Assembly: GCA_035548495.1 (NCBI GenBank)
Contig: DASZSV010000071.1
Span: 1 to 64,000 of the forward strand
DNA from: CAILZL01 sp035548495
Lineage (GTDB): Bacteria > Pseudomonadota > Gammaproteobacteria > Steroidobacterales > Steroidobacteraceae
DNA: 64,000 nt
Direction of reading: 5' to 3'
In this document: in pieces, positions 23,969 to 32,428 of the stretch
How the letters are laid out: each line of letters begins with the position of its first letter
How positions within the stretch are numbered: the first letter of the stretch is position 1
Translations under genes and position numbers: made by a program
The notes under the pieces: generated by a model
Database searches by the model: none
What the model saw: only the letters and a program-made list of their open reading frames with translations
Told to the model about the DNA's origin: nothing

Positions 23969-26047
23969 ATGCAGTACACCTCACGCATCAAGGATCACTA
24001 CAGCGAACAGAAACTGTTCGTGCAGCGCAGCTTCATCGCTGCGCTGCTGATCACCTGCGGCATTGTTGCATTGATTGCGCGGCTGGTCTGGTTGCAGGTC
24101 ATTCGCTATGACTACTTCGCCGAACAATCCACCGGCAACCGCATCCGCTTCGAGCCACTGCCACCCAGCCGAGGCTTGATACTGGATCGCAATGGCGTGC
24201 CACTGGCATTGAACACGCCCTCGTATCAACTTGAACTGACCAGAGAACAGGTATCCGATCTGGATGACACGTTGCAGCGGCTGGCCAATCTGCAATTGCT
24301 CGATCGTGATGACTTGCCCACACTCAAGCGTGACATCCTCAGCCGTCGCAGCTTTGAGGCAGTGCCGGTCAAACTGTCATTGAACGATGAAGAGCTGGCG
24401 CGCTTTGCCGCACGCCGCCAGGATTTTCCCGGCGTTGAAATCAAACCACGGCTCACACGCCGCTATCCGCTGGCTGCCAGTGGCGTGCATGCAATTGGCT
24501 ACGTGGGCATCATCAGCGAAGCAGACCAGAAAGTGCTGGACCCCGATGAATATGCCGGTACCGCGCTGGTCGGTAAAGCCGGCGTGGAAAAACGTTACGA
24601 ACAAATGTTGCACGGCAAAGCAGGCTACCAGCAATTGCTGGTCAATGCCCAGGGCAGACGCGTTGACCAGAACACCACACGCGCATGGGACCTGCAACGC
24701 AAAGATCCCATCGCAGGTGAAGACCTGTTCCTCACCATTGATGAACGCCTGCAATCTGCAGTTGAAGACATGTTGCAGGAGAAGCGTACCGATGCATCCG
24801 GCAACACGTATGAAGATGAACGCCGCGCCGCGGTCATTGCGATTGATCCGAACAATGGTGATGTGCTCGCCTTTGTCAGTACACCGGGCTTTGATCCCAA
24901 CCTGTTTGGCCGTGGCTTATCGAGTGCGCAATATCGTGCACTGGTCAATGATCCTGACAAGCCCATGTATGATCGCGTGATACGCGGCACGTATCCTTCC
25001 GGCTCCACCATCAAACCCTTCATGGCCATGGCTGGGTTGTACTACAACGTAATTGCACCCAGCACCACCAATTACTGTCCCGGTTATTTCCGGTTACCCG
25101 GCGTGGCGCGTCCATGGACCGACCTGCATGCTCATGGCGCGGTTGACATGGTGCAAGCCATCAAGGTGTCATGCGATGTTTATTTTTATAACCTTGCCAA
25201 TCTGATGGGCATTGACCGCATCCATGATTATCTGTCGCAATTTGGTTTTGGCCAGTTGACCGGCATCGACGTCGACGGTGAAATGCCTGCAGTGCTGCCT
25301 TCCACGGCATGGAAGCGCGATTACTTCAAACGCAAGGAAGCACAGCAATGGTATGCGGGCGATACCATCAGTGTGGGCATTGGACAGGGTTATCTTACGG
25401 TGACACCACTGCAACTTGCGCATGCTGCGGCCACACTCAGCATGCATGGCAAGGGATTTGAACCACATCTGATTCATGCCATCCGCAATCCCGTCACCGG
25501 CAACATCGACGAAGTGCCGCCTGTACCGATCGAACCCGTCAAGGTTCGCGACAACAGCAACTGGGATGTTGTGATTCAGGGCATGCAGGAAGTGGTCAAA
25601 CCCGGCGGCACTGCGTCCGTTGCATTTGTCGGCGTGCCATATACCGTTGCTGCTAAAACCGGCACCGCGCAGGTTCATGGGCTTGCCGTTGGTGAAAAAT
25701 ACAACGCAGCACAACTGGCAGAACGGCTGCGTGACAATGCATTGTTCATTGCATTTGCGCCAGTGGATCATCCCAGGGTTGCGGTGGCGGTTGTTGTGGA
25801 AAATGCCGGGCATGGCGGCACTGCTGCGGCGCCGATTGCACGGCGCATTTTCGATTTGATGTTGCTGACACCGGAACAACTGGCCGCACAGGAAGCGAAA
25901 CAGGTATCACATATGAACATGCAGGCCAAACCAGTTGCGGCTGCTCATGCAAGCAGTTCCTCAACATCAAGCCATACTGCCTCAAGTGCACCGGCTGCAA
26001 ACAGCGCGAGCAGTTCATCTGCCAGCACGAGTTCGCCGGAGGATTAA
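23969..26047 (+). CDS. mrdA: Penicillin-binding protein 2 (elongation transpeptidase)
   Basis: Class B PBP that cross-links peptidoglycan during elongation, partner of RodA. One membrane helix lies at about 20-45, followed by the pedestal domain. The transpeptidase motifs are complete: STIK with nucleophile Ser346, SCD at Ser401 and KTG at Lys563. Length is 692 residues. The last 50 are a low-complexity tail of Ser, Ala and Thr, probably an extended periplasmic tail that is not part of the catalytic domain. It starts 15 bases after mreD and ends 3 bases before rodA. Confidence 0.97.
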   Translation: MQYTSRIKDHYSEQKLFVQRSFIAALLITCGIVALIARLVWLQVIRYDYFAEQSTGNRIRFEPLPPSRGLILDRNGVPLALNTPSYQLELTREQVSDLDDTLQRLANLQLLDRDDLPTLKRDILSRRSFEAVPVKLSLNDEELARFAARRQDFPGVEIKPRLTRRYPLAASGVHAIGYVGIISEADQKVLDPDEYAGTALVGKAGVEKRYEQMLHGKAGYQQLLVNAQGRRVDQNTTRAWDLQRKDPIAGEDLFLTIDERLQSAVEDMLQEKRTDASGNTYEDERRAAVIAIDPNNGDVLAFVSTPGFDPNLFGRGLSSAQYRALVNDPDKPMYDRVIRGTYPSGSTIKPFMAMAGLYYNVIAPSTTNYCPGYFRLPGVARPWTDLHAHGAVDMVQAIKVSCDVYFYNLANLMGIDRIHDYLSQFGFGQLTGIDVDGEMPAVLPSTAWKRDYFKRKEAQQWYAGDTISVGIGQGYLTVTPLQLAHAAATLSMHGKGFEPHLIHAIRNPVTGNIDEVPPVPIEPVKVRDNSNWDVVIQGMQEVVKPGGTASVAFVGVPYTVAAKTGTAQVHGLAVGEKYNAAQLAERLRDNALFIAFAPVDHPRVAVAVVVENAGHGGTAAAPIARRIFDLMLLTPEQLAAQEAKQVSHMNMQAKPVAAAHASSSSTSSHTASSAPAANSASSSSASTSSPED

Positions 26048-26050
26048 ATC

Positions 26051-27178
26051 ATGGAACTCGACAGCTCAACCACTCAACGTACTTTCACCCGCACTGCACG
26101 CATTCTTTCTGCGTTGCAGATGGATGGTCCGTTACTGGCGGGATTGGGCCTGCTGGCATTGATCAGTCTGGTCGTGCTGTACAGTGCCTCCGGCGCCAGC
26201 AGCTCGGTGGTGATCAGTCAGGCAATTAAATTTTTGTTTGGTGCAGCGGTGATGCTGGCGGTTGCGCAATTGCCACGTCGGCTGATTCGCAGCAGCGCAC
26301 CGTGGTTGTATGGCATTGGCTTGCTGTTGCTGCTGCTGGTCATGATCAAGGGTTCGAGTGCATTGGGCGCACAACGCTGGCTTGATCTGAAGATCGTGCG
26401 CTTTCAACCTTCGGAAATCATGAAGCTGGCCATGCCGTTGTTTTGTGCGTGGTATCTGCATGAACGTCCGCTGCCGCCGTCATTGCGCGATGTCGCGATA
26501 CTCACCATGGTGATTCTGGTACCCACTGCTTTGATTGCCAAACAGCCCGACCTCGGTACTGCGGTACTGGTGCTTGCTGCGGGCGGTGTCGCACTGGTGC
26601 TGGCCGGATTGAAAAAGCGTTATATTCTCGGTGTGTTGTTGCTGATGATTCCTGCTGCATGGATTGGCTGGACACACATGCATGACTATCAGCGGCAACG
26701 CGTGATTACTTTTCTTGATCCGCAAAGCGATCCGCTGGGCGCGGGATATCACATCATTCAATCACAGATTGCAATTGGTTCCGGCGGTGTCTTCGGCAAG
26801 GGTTATCTCAACGGCAGTCAGGCGCAACTTGAATTTCTGCCGGAACGCGCCACCGATTTCATCTTTGCAGTGATTGGTGAAGAATGGGGTCTCGTCGGCC
26901 TGGTGACATTGTTGCTGCTGTATCTGTTCATCATCGGCCGGTGCCTGTATATCGCCGCCAACGCGCAGGATACTTTTTCACGCATTCTCAGCGGCAGTCT
27001 GGCGCTGACCTTTGCAGTATATGTGTTTGTGAATACAGGAATGGTGACCGGATTGTTGCCGGTTGTCGGCGTACCGTTGCCGCTGGTGAGCTATGGCGGC
27101 AGTTCGATGGTGACGTTGATGGCGGGGTTTGGCATCATCATGGCCATTCATGCACGCCGCCGTCTGGTTGGCCGATAG
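26051..27178 (+). CDS. rodA: Peptidoglycan glycosyltransferase RodA
   Basis: SEDS-family glycosyltransferase that polymerises lipid II during elongation, working with PBP2. Length is 375 residues with about ten membrane helices. Family motifs include QRWLDLKIVRFQPSEIMKLA, IAKQPDLGTAVLVLAAG (with the catalytic-region Asp), QSQIAIGSGGVFGKG, LEFLPERATDFIFAVIGEEWG and PLPLVSYGGSSM. The gene is intact and follows mrdA directly. Confidence 0.97.
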   Translation: MELDSSTTQRTFTRTARILSALQMDGPLLAGLGLLALISLVVLYSASGASSSVVISQAIKFLFGAAVMLAVAQLPRRLIRSSAPWLYGIGLLLLLLVMIKGSSALGAQRWLDLKIVRFQPSEIMKLAMPLFCAWYLHERPLPPSLRDVAILTMVILVPTALIAKQPDLGTAVLVLAAGGVALVLAGLKKRYILGVLLLMIPAAWIGWTHMHDYQRQRVITFLDPQSDPLGAGYHIIQSQIAIGSGGVFGKGYLNGSQAQLEFLPERATDFIFAVIGEEWGLVGLVTLLLLYLFIIGRCLYIAANAQDTFSRILSGSLALTFAVYVFVNTGMVTGLLPVVGVPLPLVSYGGSSMVTLMAGFGIIMAIHARRRLVGR

Positions 27179-27191
27179 TTGCGAGTGACTC

Positions 27192-28190
27192 ATGTCCATG
27201 CTTTCACGTTTAATGCTTGCGGCGCTTCTCTGTTCCATCATGGGCAACGTTGCCGCGCTGGATGTCACCCGGCCGGAAATACAGTCCTTTGTGCACAAAA
27301 TGGTCAAAGATCATCAATTCAGGCGCGCCGATGTTGAAGCCATTCTCAGGGATGCAGCATCACAGCAATCCATTCTTGATGCGATCAGCAAGCCGGCCGA
27401 GAAAACCGTGCCGTGGTTTGAGTATCACGACCGTTTTCTCACCGGCAAGCGCATTCAGAAAGGTGTCGCCTTCGCACAGGATCATGCCAAGACGCTGGAC
27501 AAACTGCGCGAGCAAGGCGCTCCGGTGAGCGAGATACTTGGCATACTGGGCGTTGAAACCATGTATGGCGAAACGCCGGGGCGTTACCGTGTGATTGATG
27601 CACTTGCGACACTGAGCTTTGATTACCCGCCGCGCAGCAGTTTTTTCATTGGTGAACTTGAACAGTACTTGCTGCTTTCAGACGAACAGCATCTGGTGAT
27701 CAAGGACACCACCGGCTCCTATGCGGGTGCGATGGGCATGCCGCAATTCATGCCACGCAGTTATCGCAACTTTGCGGTTGATGGCGACGGCGATGGCAAA
27801 ATCGATTTGTGGAATGATGCAGATGACATCCTGTTCAGTGTCGCCAACTATCTTGATCAATACGGCTGGCACAATGGTGAACCGGTCATTGTCAATGCAA
27901 CATACACACCCAGAGACAATTCCAGTAACGCTCCGGAATATTCCCTCGGTGACATCGTACTCAATGATACCGTCGCTTCATTGAAAGCCAGGGGCGTGAC
28001 GTTCTGCACCACCCTGCCCGATGATGCACCCGCCGTATTGATCACCCTGCAAGGCAAGGATGGCCCGGTCTATCGCGTGGGTTTCAACAATTTTTACGTG
28101 ATCACGCGTTATAACCGCAGTCCCTTGTACGCCAACGCAGTGTATGACCTGGGTCATGCGATTACTGATCAGCTGGCAACATCACAATGA
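27192..28190 (+). CDS. mltB: Membrane-bound/soluble lytic transglycosylase B (MltB type)
   Basis: Family 3 lytic transglycosylase that cleaves peptidoglycan strands to 1,6-anhydro products in the periplasm. Length is 332 residues with a cleavable signal peptide (about 1-23, ending NVAA). There is no acceptable lipobox, so it may be soluble like SltB rather than a lipoprotein. The catalytic Glu122 lies in LGVETMYGE. The segments ALATLSFDYPPRSSFF and GSYAGAMGMPQFMPRSY are family hallmarks. It shares ATGA with rlpA, which it precedes as in E. coli and Pseudomonas. Confidence 0.94.
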   Translation: MSMLSRLMLAALLCSIMGNVAALDVTRPEIQSFVHKMVKDHQFRRADVEAILRDAASQQSILDAISKPAEKTVPWFEYHDRFLTGKRIQKGVAFAQDHAKTLDKLREQGAPVSEILGILGVETMYGETPGRYRVIDALATLSFDYPPRSSFFIGELEQYLLLSDEQHLVIKDTTGSYAGAMGMPQFMPRSYRNFAVDGDGDGKIDLWNDADDILFSVANYLDQYGWHNGEPVIVNATYTPRDNSSNAPEYSLGDIVLNDTVASLKARGVTFCTTLPDDAPAVLITLQGKDGPVYRVGFNNFYVITRYNRSPLYANAVYDLGHAITDQLATSQ

Positions 28191-28996
28191 AAGCATGTGT
28201 CGGCAACGCTTGGTGGCGTCCCGCAATTACGGTTGCCTTGATGATCGCACTCAATGCCTGCACCACCACCGTCAAAATAAATCCCGTATCACAATTGCCG
28301 GCTGCTGAAGCCGCACACATTCCTGATGCTGTACCACAGGCTGAACCACTGTCAAAGAACGGCAATCCTGCGTTCTATGATGCACTGGGTCAGCGTTACT
28401 TCGTGATGTCCAGCGCAGCCGGGTATGAAGAACAGGGCGTTGCGTCCTGGTACGGCCCCGGTTTTCACGAAGGCAACACCTCCAGTGGTGAACGTTACGA
28501 CATGTATGGCATGACCGCAGCGCATCGCACACTGCCACTGCCCACCTATGTGCAGGTGACCAACCTGAGCAATGGCAAAAGCGTGGTGGTGCGTGTTAAT
28601 GACCGCGGACCATTCAAGAAAGGCCGCATCATTGATCTGTCCTACGCTGCGGCGGCAAAGCTCGACATGCTGCGCGATGGCACTGCGTTTGTTGATGTAA
28701 AGGCATTGGTGCCGGGCGGCAGTGTTCCTGCAACCGACACAGTTTCTGCTGACACGCACGCCACTACCATGTTCATTCAGGCCGGTGCATTCAGTGCCGC
28801 TGCCAATGCTGAGCGTCTGCTCAACGAATTGCGTCAACACGGTCATGCCGATGCATTCATCCGCAATGATGTGGTGAAAGGCCAGCCGCTGTATCGCGTG
28901 CGCATTGGCCCGATCAGTACGGTGGATCAATTCGATACACTGGTTGCGCAGCTCAAGTCGCTCGGCATTAATGATGCACATCTGGCATTGGATTGA
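28187..28996 (+). CDS. rlpA: Septal ring lytic transglycosylase RlpA
   Basis: Outer-membrane lipoprotein of the RlpA family; in Pseudomonas it is a lytic transglycosylase acting on glycan strands that lack stem peptides. The signal peptide ends ALNAC (Cys25, lipobox-like). The double-psi beta-barrel domain (about 84-165) carries GVASWYGPGFHEGNTSSGE, the catalytic Asp in VRVNDRGPF and RIIDLSYAAA. A SPOR domain (about 188-265), which binds denuded glycan at the septum, ends the 269-residue protein. It overlaps mltB by four bases. Confidence 0.95.
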   Translation: MKACVGNAWWRPAITVALMIALNACTTTVKINPVSQLPAAEAAHIPDAVPQAEPLSKNGNPAFYDALGQRYFVMSSAAGYEEQGVASWYGPGFHEGNTSSGERYDMYGMTAAHRTLPLPTYVQVTNLSNGKSVVVRVNDRGPFKKGRIIDLSYAAAAKLDMLRDGTAFVDVKALVPGGSVPATDTVSADTHATTMFIQAGAFSAAANAERLLNELRQHGHADAFIRNDVVKGQPLYRVRIGPISTVDQFDTLVAQLKSLGINDAHLALD

Positions 28997-29007
28997 ATAC
29001 CCATCCT

Positions 29008-29052
29008 GAGTACACTGTGCGCTTTGCTGATTCCGCTGCGGAGTACACTGTG
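29008..29052. repeat. Direct repeat GAGTACACTGTG before dacA
   Basis: The 12-base word GAGTACACTGTG occurs at 29008-29019 and again at 29041-29052. The second copy contains the preferred dacA GTG start. The significance is unknown; a small duplication is the simplest reading. Confidence 0.5.
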
Positions 29053-30372
29053 AATTCAACGACTGCGAAACTGCTGCTGCTCATGATTGCCCTGATGACT
29101 GCTGTCTCCGGCTGCAAGAAATCAACTTCAATGAAGTCTTCTTCATCAACGCCAGTCTCAGCGTCATCAAGTGCCGCAGCAAATGCATCGCCGTTATTGT
29201 CGTTGCCGGCACTGGCTTCGTCCGCAACGACAGCACTGGCTTCGTCCGCAACGACAGCACCTTCGACAGACGCAGCCCATGGTTCGCAGATTCCCCCCGT
29301 ACCGAAAATTGATGCCCGCGCCTATGTCCTCATGGATGCCATCAGTGGCGACATGATTGACGAGAGCAACAGTCATGAACGGCTGCAAGTTGCCAGTCTG
29401 ACCAAACTCATGACCAGCTACATTGTGTTCGATGCATTGAAGATCGGCCGCATCAAACCCGGTGATCTGGTGACGGTGAGTGAACATGCGTGGCGAACCG
29501 GTGGCGCAGCAACCGATGGCTCCACCAGCTTTTTGCCGGTGGGCGCACAGGTGCCGGTTGAAACGCTTATTCAGGGCATGATCGTGCAATCCGGCAACGA
29601 TGCAGCCATTGCGCTGGCGGAACACATTGCCGGTAATGAAGATACTTTCGCGCAGTTAATGAATGTCTATGCACAGCGTCTGGGCATGAACGAAACACAT
29701 TTCGCAAATGCGACGGGATTGCCCAATCCTCCCGGGTATTCGACGGCGCATGATCTCGCCCTGCTGTCGCGCGCACTGGTTAATAATTTTCCGCAGGACT
29801 ATCACTATTTCTCTGAAAAGGTATATACCGTCAACAAGACCACTCAGCACAACCGCAATGGGCTGCTGTTCAGCGATCCCAGTGTTGATGGCATCAAGAC
29901 CGGCCATACCGAAAGCGCCGGCTTCTGCCTGATTTCCTCGGCCAAACGCAATGGCATGCGATTGATCACGGTGGTGATGGGCACGCCTTCGGTGAAGGCT
30001 CGCGAGGATGGCAGCGAAACCCTGCTCAACTATGGTTTCAGCTTCTATGAAACCCGGCAGCTGTTCAGCAAGGATCAAGCGCTGAAAACAGCCGTGGTAC
30101 GCAAAGGTGTGGACAACAAAGTGAACGCTGTGCCTGATCACGACATCGTGCTGACCATTCCGCGCGGACGCGCGAACGACATTCAGGCACAAGTGAGTTT
30201 GCCAGACATCCTGATTGCACCACTTGATCACACCAGGCCTATTGGCAAACTGTCGCTATCGCTGGATGGCAAAATCCTCGCAAGCGATGACCTGTATCCG
30301 GCACATGATGTGAAACAGGCCGGCATCATCGGCCGTACCATTGACAGCATCCGCCTGCTGTTCTCGCATTGA
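29050..30372 (+). CDS. dacA: D-alanyl-D-alanine carboxypeptidase with lipoprotein signal
   Basis: PBP5/6-type enzyme that trims the terminal D-Ala from peptidoglycan stem peptides in the periplasm. The motifs are SLTK (Ser116, Lys119), SGN (Ser181) and KTG (Lys283), with a PBP5-type C-terminal domain (about 345-425) and a final amphipathic stretch. I chose GTG 29050: GGAG lies about 7 bases upstream, and the protein then starts with a signal peptide ending AVSGC (lipidated Cys22). The alternative TTG 28993 overlaps the rlpA stop. A Ser/Ala/Thr-rich linker (about 24-80) contains a 24-base tandem duplication (29209-29256). A lipoprotein form is unusual for this enzyme. Confidence 0.9.
   Translation: MNSTTAKLLLLMIALMTAVSGCKKSTSMKSSSSTPVSASSSAAANASPLLSLPALASSATTALASSATTAPSTDAAHGSQIPPVPKIDARAYVLMDAISGDMIDESNSHERLQVASLTKLMTSYIVFDALKIGRIKPGDLVTVSEHAWRTGGAATDGSTSFLPVGAQVPVETLIQGMIVQSGNDAAIALAEHIAGNEDTFAQLMNVYAQRLGMNETHFANATGLPNPPGYSTAHDLALLSRALVNNFPQDYHYFSEKVYTVNKTTQHNRNGLLFSDPSVDGIKTGHTESAGFCLISSAKRNGMRLITVVMGTPSVKAREDGSETLLNYGFSFYETRQLFSKDQALKTAVVRKGVDNKVNAVPDHDIVLTIPRGRANDIQAQVSLPDILIAPLDHTRPIGKLSLSLDGKILASDDLYPAHDVKQAGIIGRTIDSIRLLFSH
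29209..29256. repeat. 24-base tandem duplication inside dacA
   Basis: Two identical 24-base units (29209-29232 and 29233-29256) encode ALASSATT twice in the low-complexity linker. The frame is kept. Such units can change copy number by slippage. Confidence 0.8.
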
Positions 30373-30379
30373 GCAACGC

Positions 30380-30646
30380 ATGAATGACAAAGAATCGTTG
30401 ATGACATTTCCCCATGACTATCCACTGAAAGTCATGGGTCGTAACAGTGACGACTTCCGTTCACTGGTACTGGGTATTGTGCAAAAGCATGCTGGCGACA
30501 TTGACATGTCACTGATCGAAGAGCGTCCCAGCCGCGACAACACCTATCTCGGACTGACCATCATTATTCGCGCCACCAGCAAGGCACAACTGGATGCGTT
30601 GTACATGGAATTGACAGCGTGTGAGAAAGTAATGGTGGCGTTATAA
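30380..30646 (+). CDS. ybeD: YbeD-family protein (DUF493)
   Basis: Small conserved protein of 88 residues, between dacA and lipB as in E. coli (dacA-ybeD-lipB). The core FPHDYPLKVMGRNSDDFRSLVL and the end TACEKVMVAL match the family, which has an ACT-like fold. A regulatory role in lipoate metabolism has been suggested from context but is not proven. ATG 30380 gives the usual length; an earlier in-frame start overlaps dacA. Here lipB is on the opposite strand, unlike E. coli. Confidence 0.92.
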   Translation: MNDKESLMTFPHDYPLKVMGRNSDDFRSLVLGIVQKHAGDIDMSLIEERPSRDNTYLGLTIIIRATSKAQLDALYMELTACEKVMVAL

Positions 30647-30671
30647 CGGTAGTCCAAGCGCTGTGATTGAT

Positions 30672-31340
30672 TCACGGCCATGCAATGTAATGGGCAATAC
30701 CCAGCGCTTCACACAATATCGGCGCTAGCTGTTTGGCCACGTCCTGAGTTGAAGTATTCACGCCAAGCCGGGCAAGATCGGTCACTTGCAGGTTCTGATA
30801 ACCACAGGGATTGATGCGGCTGAATGGCGCGAGATCCATGTTCACGTTGAACGCAAGGCCGTGATAACTGCATCCGCGGCGAATGCGCAATCCCACACTG
30901 GCGAGCTTCTTCCCCTGCACATAAACACCGGGCGCATCACGACGTGCTGTAGCATCAATTCCCCATGATGCCACTGTATTGATCACCGCATTCTCCAGCG
31001 CCATGACTAGATCACGCACGCCCAGCTTGTGCCGGCGCAAATCGAGCAAGGGATAAATCACCAACTGACCGGGGCCGTGATACGTTACCTGCCCGCCGCG
31101 ATCAACCTGAATGACGGGAATATCACCGGCGTTGAGAACATGTTCCGGCTTGCCATTCATGCCCAGCGTGAATACAGGATCATGTTCGAGAAACCAGATT
31201 TCATCACGGGCGTGTTCATCTCGTTGCGAGGTGAAGGTCTGCATCGCATGAAACGTTGCATCGTAACTGACTCGTCCCAGCCACTTCAGCAGTGGGCCGG
31301 CCTGAACAGAACCAGGTGCTGGTTTATGCAAGACCTGCAT
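30672..31340 (-). CDS. lipB: Octanoyl-[acyl-carrier-protein] transferase LipB
   Basis: Transfers octanoate from acyl carrier protein to lipoyl domains, the first step of lipoate synthesis. Length is 222 residues. Motifs: DRGGQVTYHGPGQLVIYPL, the catalytic Lys145 in KKLASVG and the nucleophile Cys179 in INPCGY. ATG 31340 is chosen because it overlaps the lipA stop by 17 bases and gives the family length; the open frame extends to 31451 without conserved residues. It is co-transcribed with lipA, and the two proteins act in sequence. Confidence 0.96.
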   Translation of the reverse strand: MQVLHKPAPGSVQAGPLLKWLGRVSYDATFHAMQTFTSQRDEHARDEIWFLEHDPVFTLGMNGKPEHVLNAGDIPVIQVDRGGQVTYHGPGQLVIYPLLDLRRHKLGVRDLVMALENAVINTVASWGIDATARRDAPGVYVQGKKLASVGLRIRRGCSYHGLAFNVNMDLAPFSRINPCGYQNLQVTDLARLGVNTSTQDVAKQLAPILCEALGIAHYIAWP

Positions 31341-32319
31341 TGTTGCGTTCCAGTGCGCGTTCGGCACGATAACTCGAACGCACCAGCGGACCGGATACGC
31401 ATTCAAGAAATCCCCTGGCCAACGCCCATTCACGGTAGCGCGCAAATTCATCAGGCGTGACCCATCGTTCGATGGGGAGATGATTCATCGTTGGACGCAA
31501 GTACTGACCGAGCGTAATGATGTCCACACCGGCATCACGCAAATCATCCATGGTCGTTGCAATTTCGTCATCGGTCTCGCCCAGTCCCAGCATCAGACTG
31601 CTCTTGGTCAATACGTCGCTACGATGCTGCTTGGCGTGACGCAACACTGCGAGTGTCTGTTGATAACCAGCGCGTGGATCACGCACAGGATGAGTAAGCC
31701 GCTCGACGGTCTCAACGTTCTGCGCGAATACTTCAAGCCCGCTGTCCACCACGGTTTCGACATCGCGCAATTGTCCCTGAAAATCTGGCGTCAGCGCTTC
31801 CACCGCAGTGGCCGGATTCAAGCGCTTGATCTCGCGCACACAGGCGGCGAAATGCGCCGCACCACCATCCGGCAAATCATCGCGATTTACGGAGGTCAGC
31901 ACGACATACTTGAGTTTCATTAATTGCACGGTGCGTGCGCTATTGGCGGGTTCTTCATGATCAAGCCAACCACGCGGATTGCCGGTATCAACCGAGCAGA
32001 AACGGCAAGCACGCGTGCATACCGCACCCATCAACATCAGCGTAGCAGTGCCGGCATTCCAGCATTCACCGATATTCGGGCACTTGGCTTCTTCGCACAC
32101 CGTGGCAAGACGATGCTCATGAACAATATCCTTGACAGTATTGAAACCACTGCCTGCGGGCATGGGCGCACGCAACCACAGCGGCTTGCGGCCCGGAACA
32201 AATGATTCGGCTTGATGACTTGCCTTGATACCATCCTTGATGGCCGCAAATCCCTGCGGGGTCACGTATTTTTCACCACTGCGTGCTGTGTGGATGGGGA
32301 TACCTTTGAAACTGTTCAT
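31324..32319 (-). CDS. lipA: Lipoyl synthase LipA
   Basis: Radical SAM enzyme that inserts two sulfur atoms into the octanoyl chain made by LipB. The auxiliary cluster that supplies sulfur is held by Cys75, Cys80 and Cys86 (CEEAKCPNIGEC). The radical cluster is held by Cys101, Cys105 and Cys108 (CTRACRFC). The conserved C-terminal RSSYRAE supplies the serine ligand. Length is 331 residues, complete. lipA is followed by lipB with a 17-base overlap. Confidence 0.98.
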   Translation of the reverse strand: MNSFKGIPIHTARSGEKYVTPQGFAAIKDGIKASHQAESFVPGRKPLWLRAPMPAGSGFNTVKDIVHEHRLATVCEEAKCPNIGECWNAGTATLMLMGAVCTRACRFCSVDTGNPRGWLDHEEPANSARTVQLMKLKYVVLTSVNRDDLPDGGAAHFAACVREIKRLNPATAVEALTPDFQGQLRDVETVVDSGLEVFAQNVETVERLTHPVRDPRAGYQQTLAVLRHAKQHRSDVLTKSSLMLGLGETDDEIATTMDDLRDAGVDIITLGQYLRPTMNHLPIERWVTPDEFARYREWALARGFLECVSGPLVRSSYRAERALERNNAGLA

Positions 32320-32378
32320 GACCAGTGCTGCACTATTGAGGGTTGAATGGTACCAAAAATCTGGCCTGCAAAAGCAAA

Positions 32379-32408
32379 AGCCCTGCGAGCACCGGTGCTC
32401 GCAGGGCT
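32379..32408 (-). terminator. Intrinsic terminator after the TPR gene
   Basis: A perfect 30-base palindrome (AGCCCTGCGAGCACC with its complement) lies 20 bases past the TPR gene stop. It is followed on the minus strand by TTTTGCTTTT. It ends the tonB-exbB-exbD-exbD-TPR group before lipA. Confidence 0.85.
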
Positions 32409-32428
32409 TGCATCAATTCGTGAACCAA

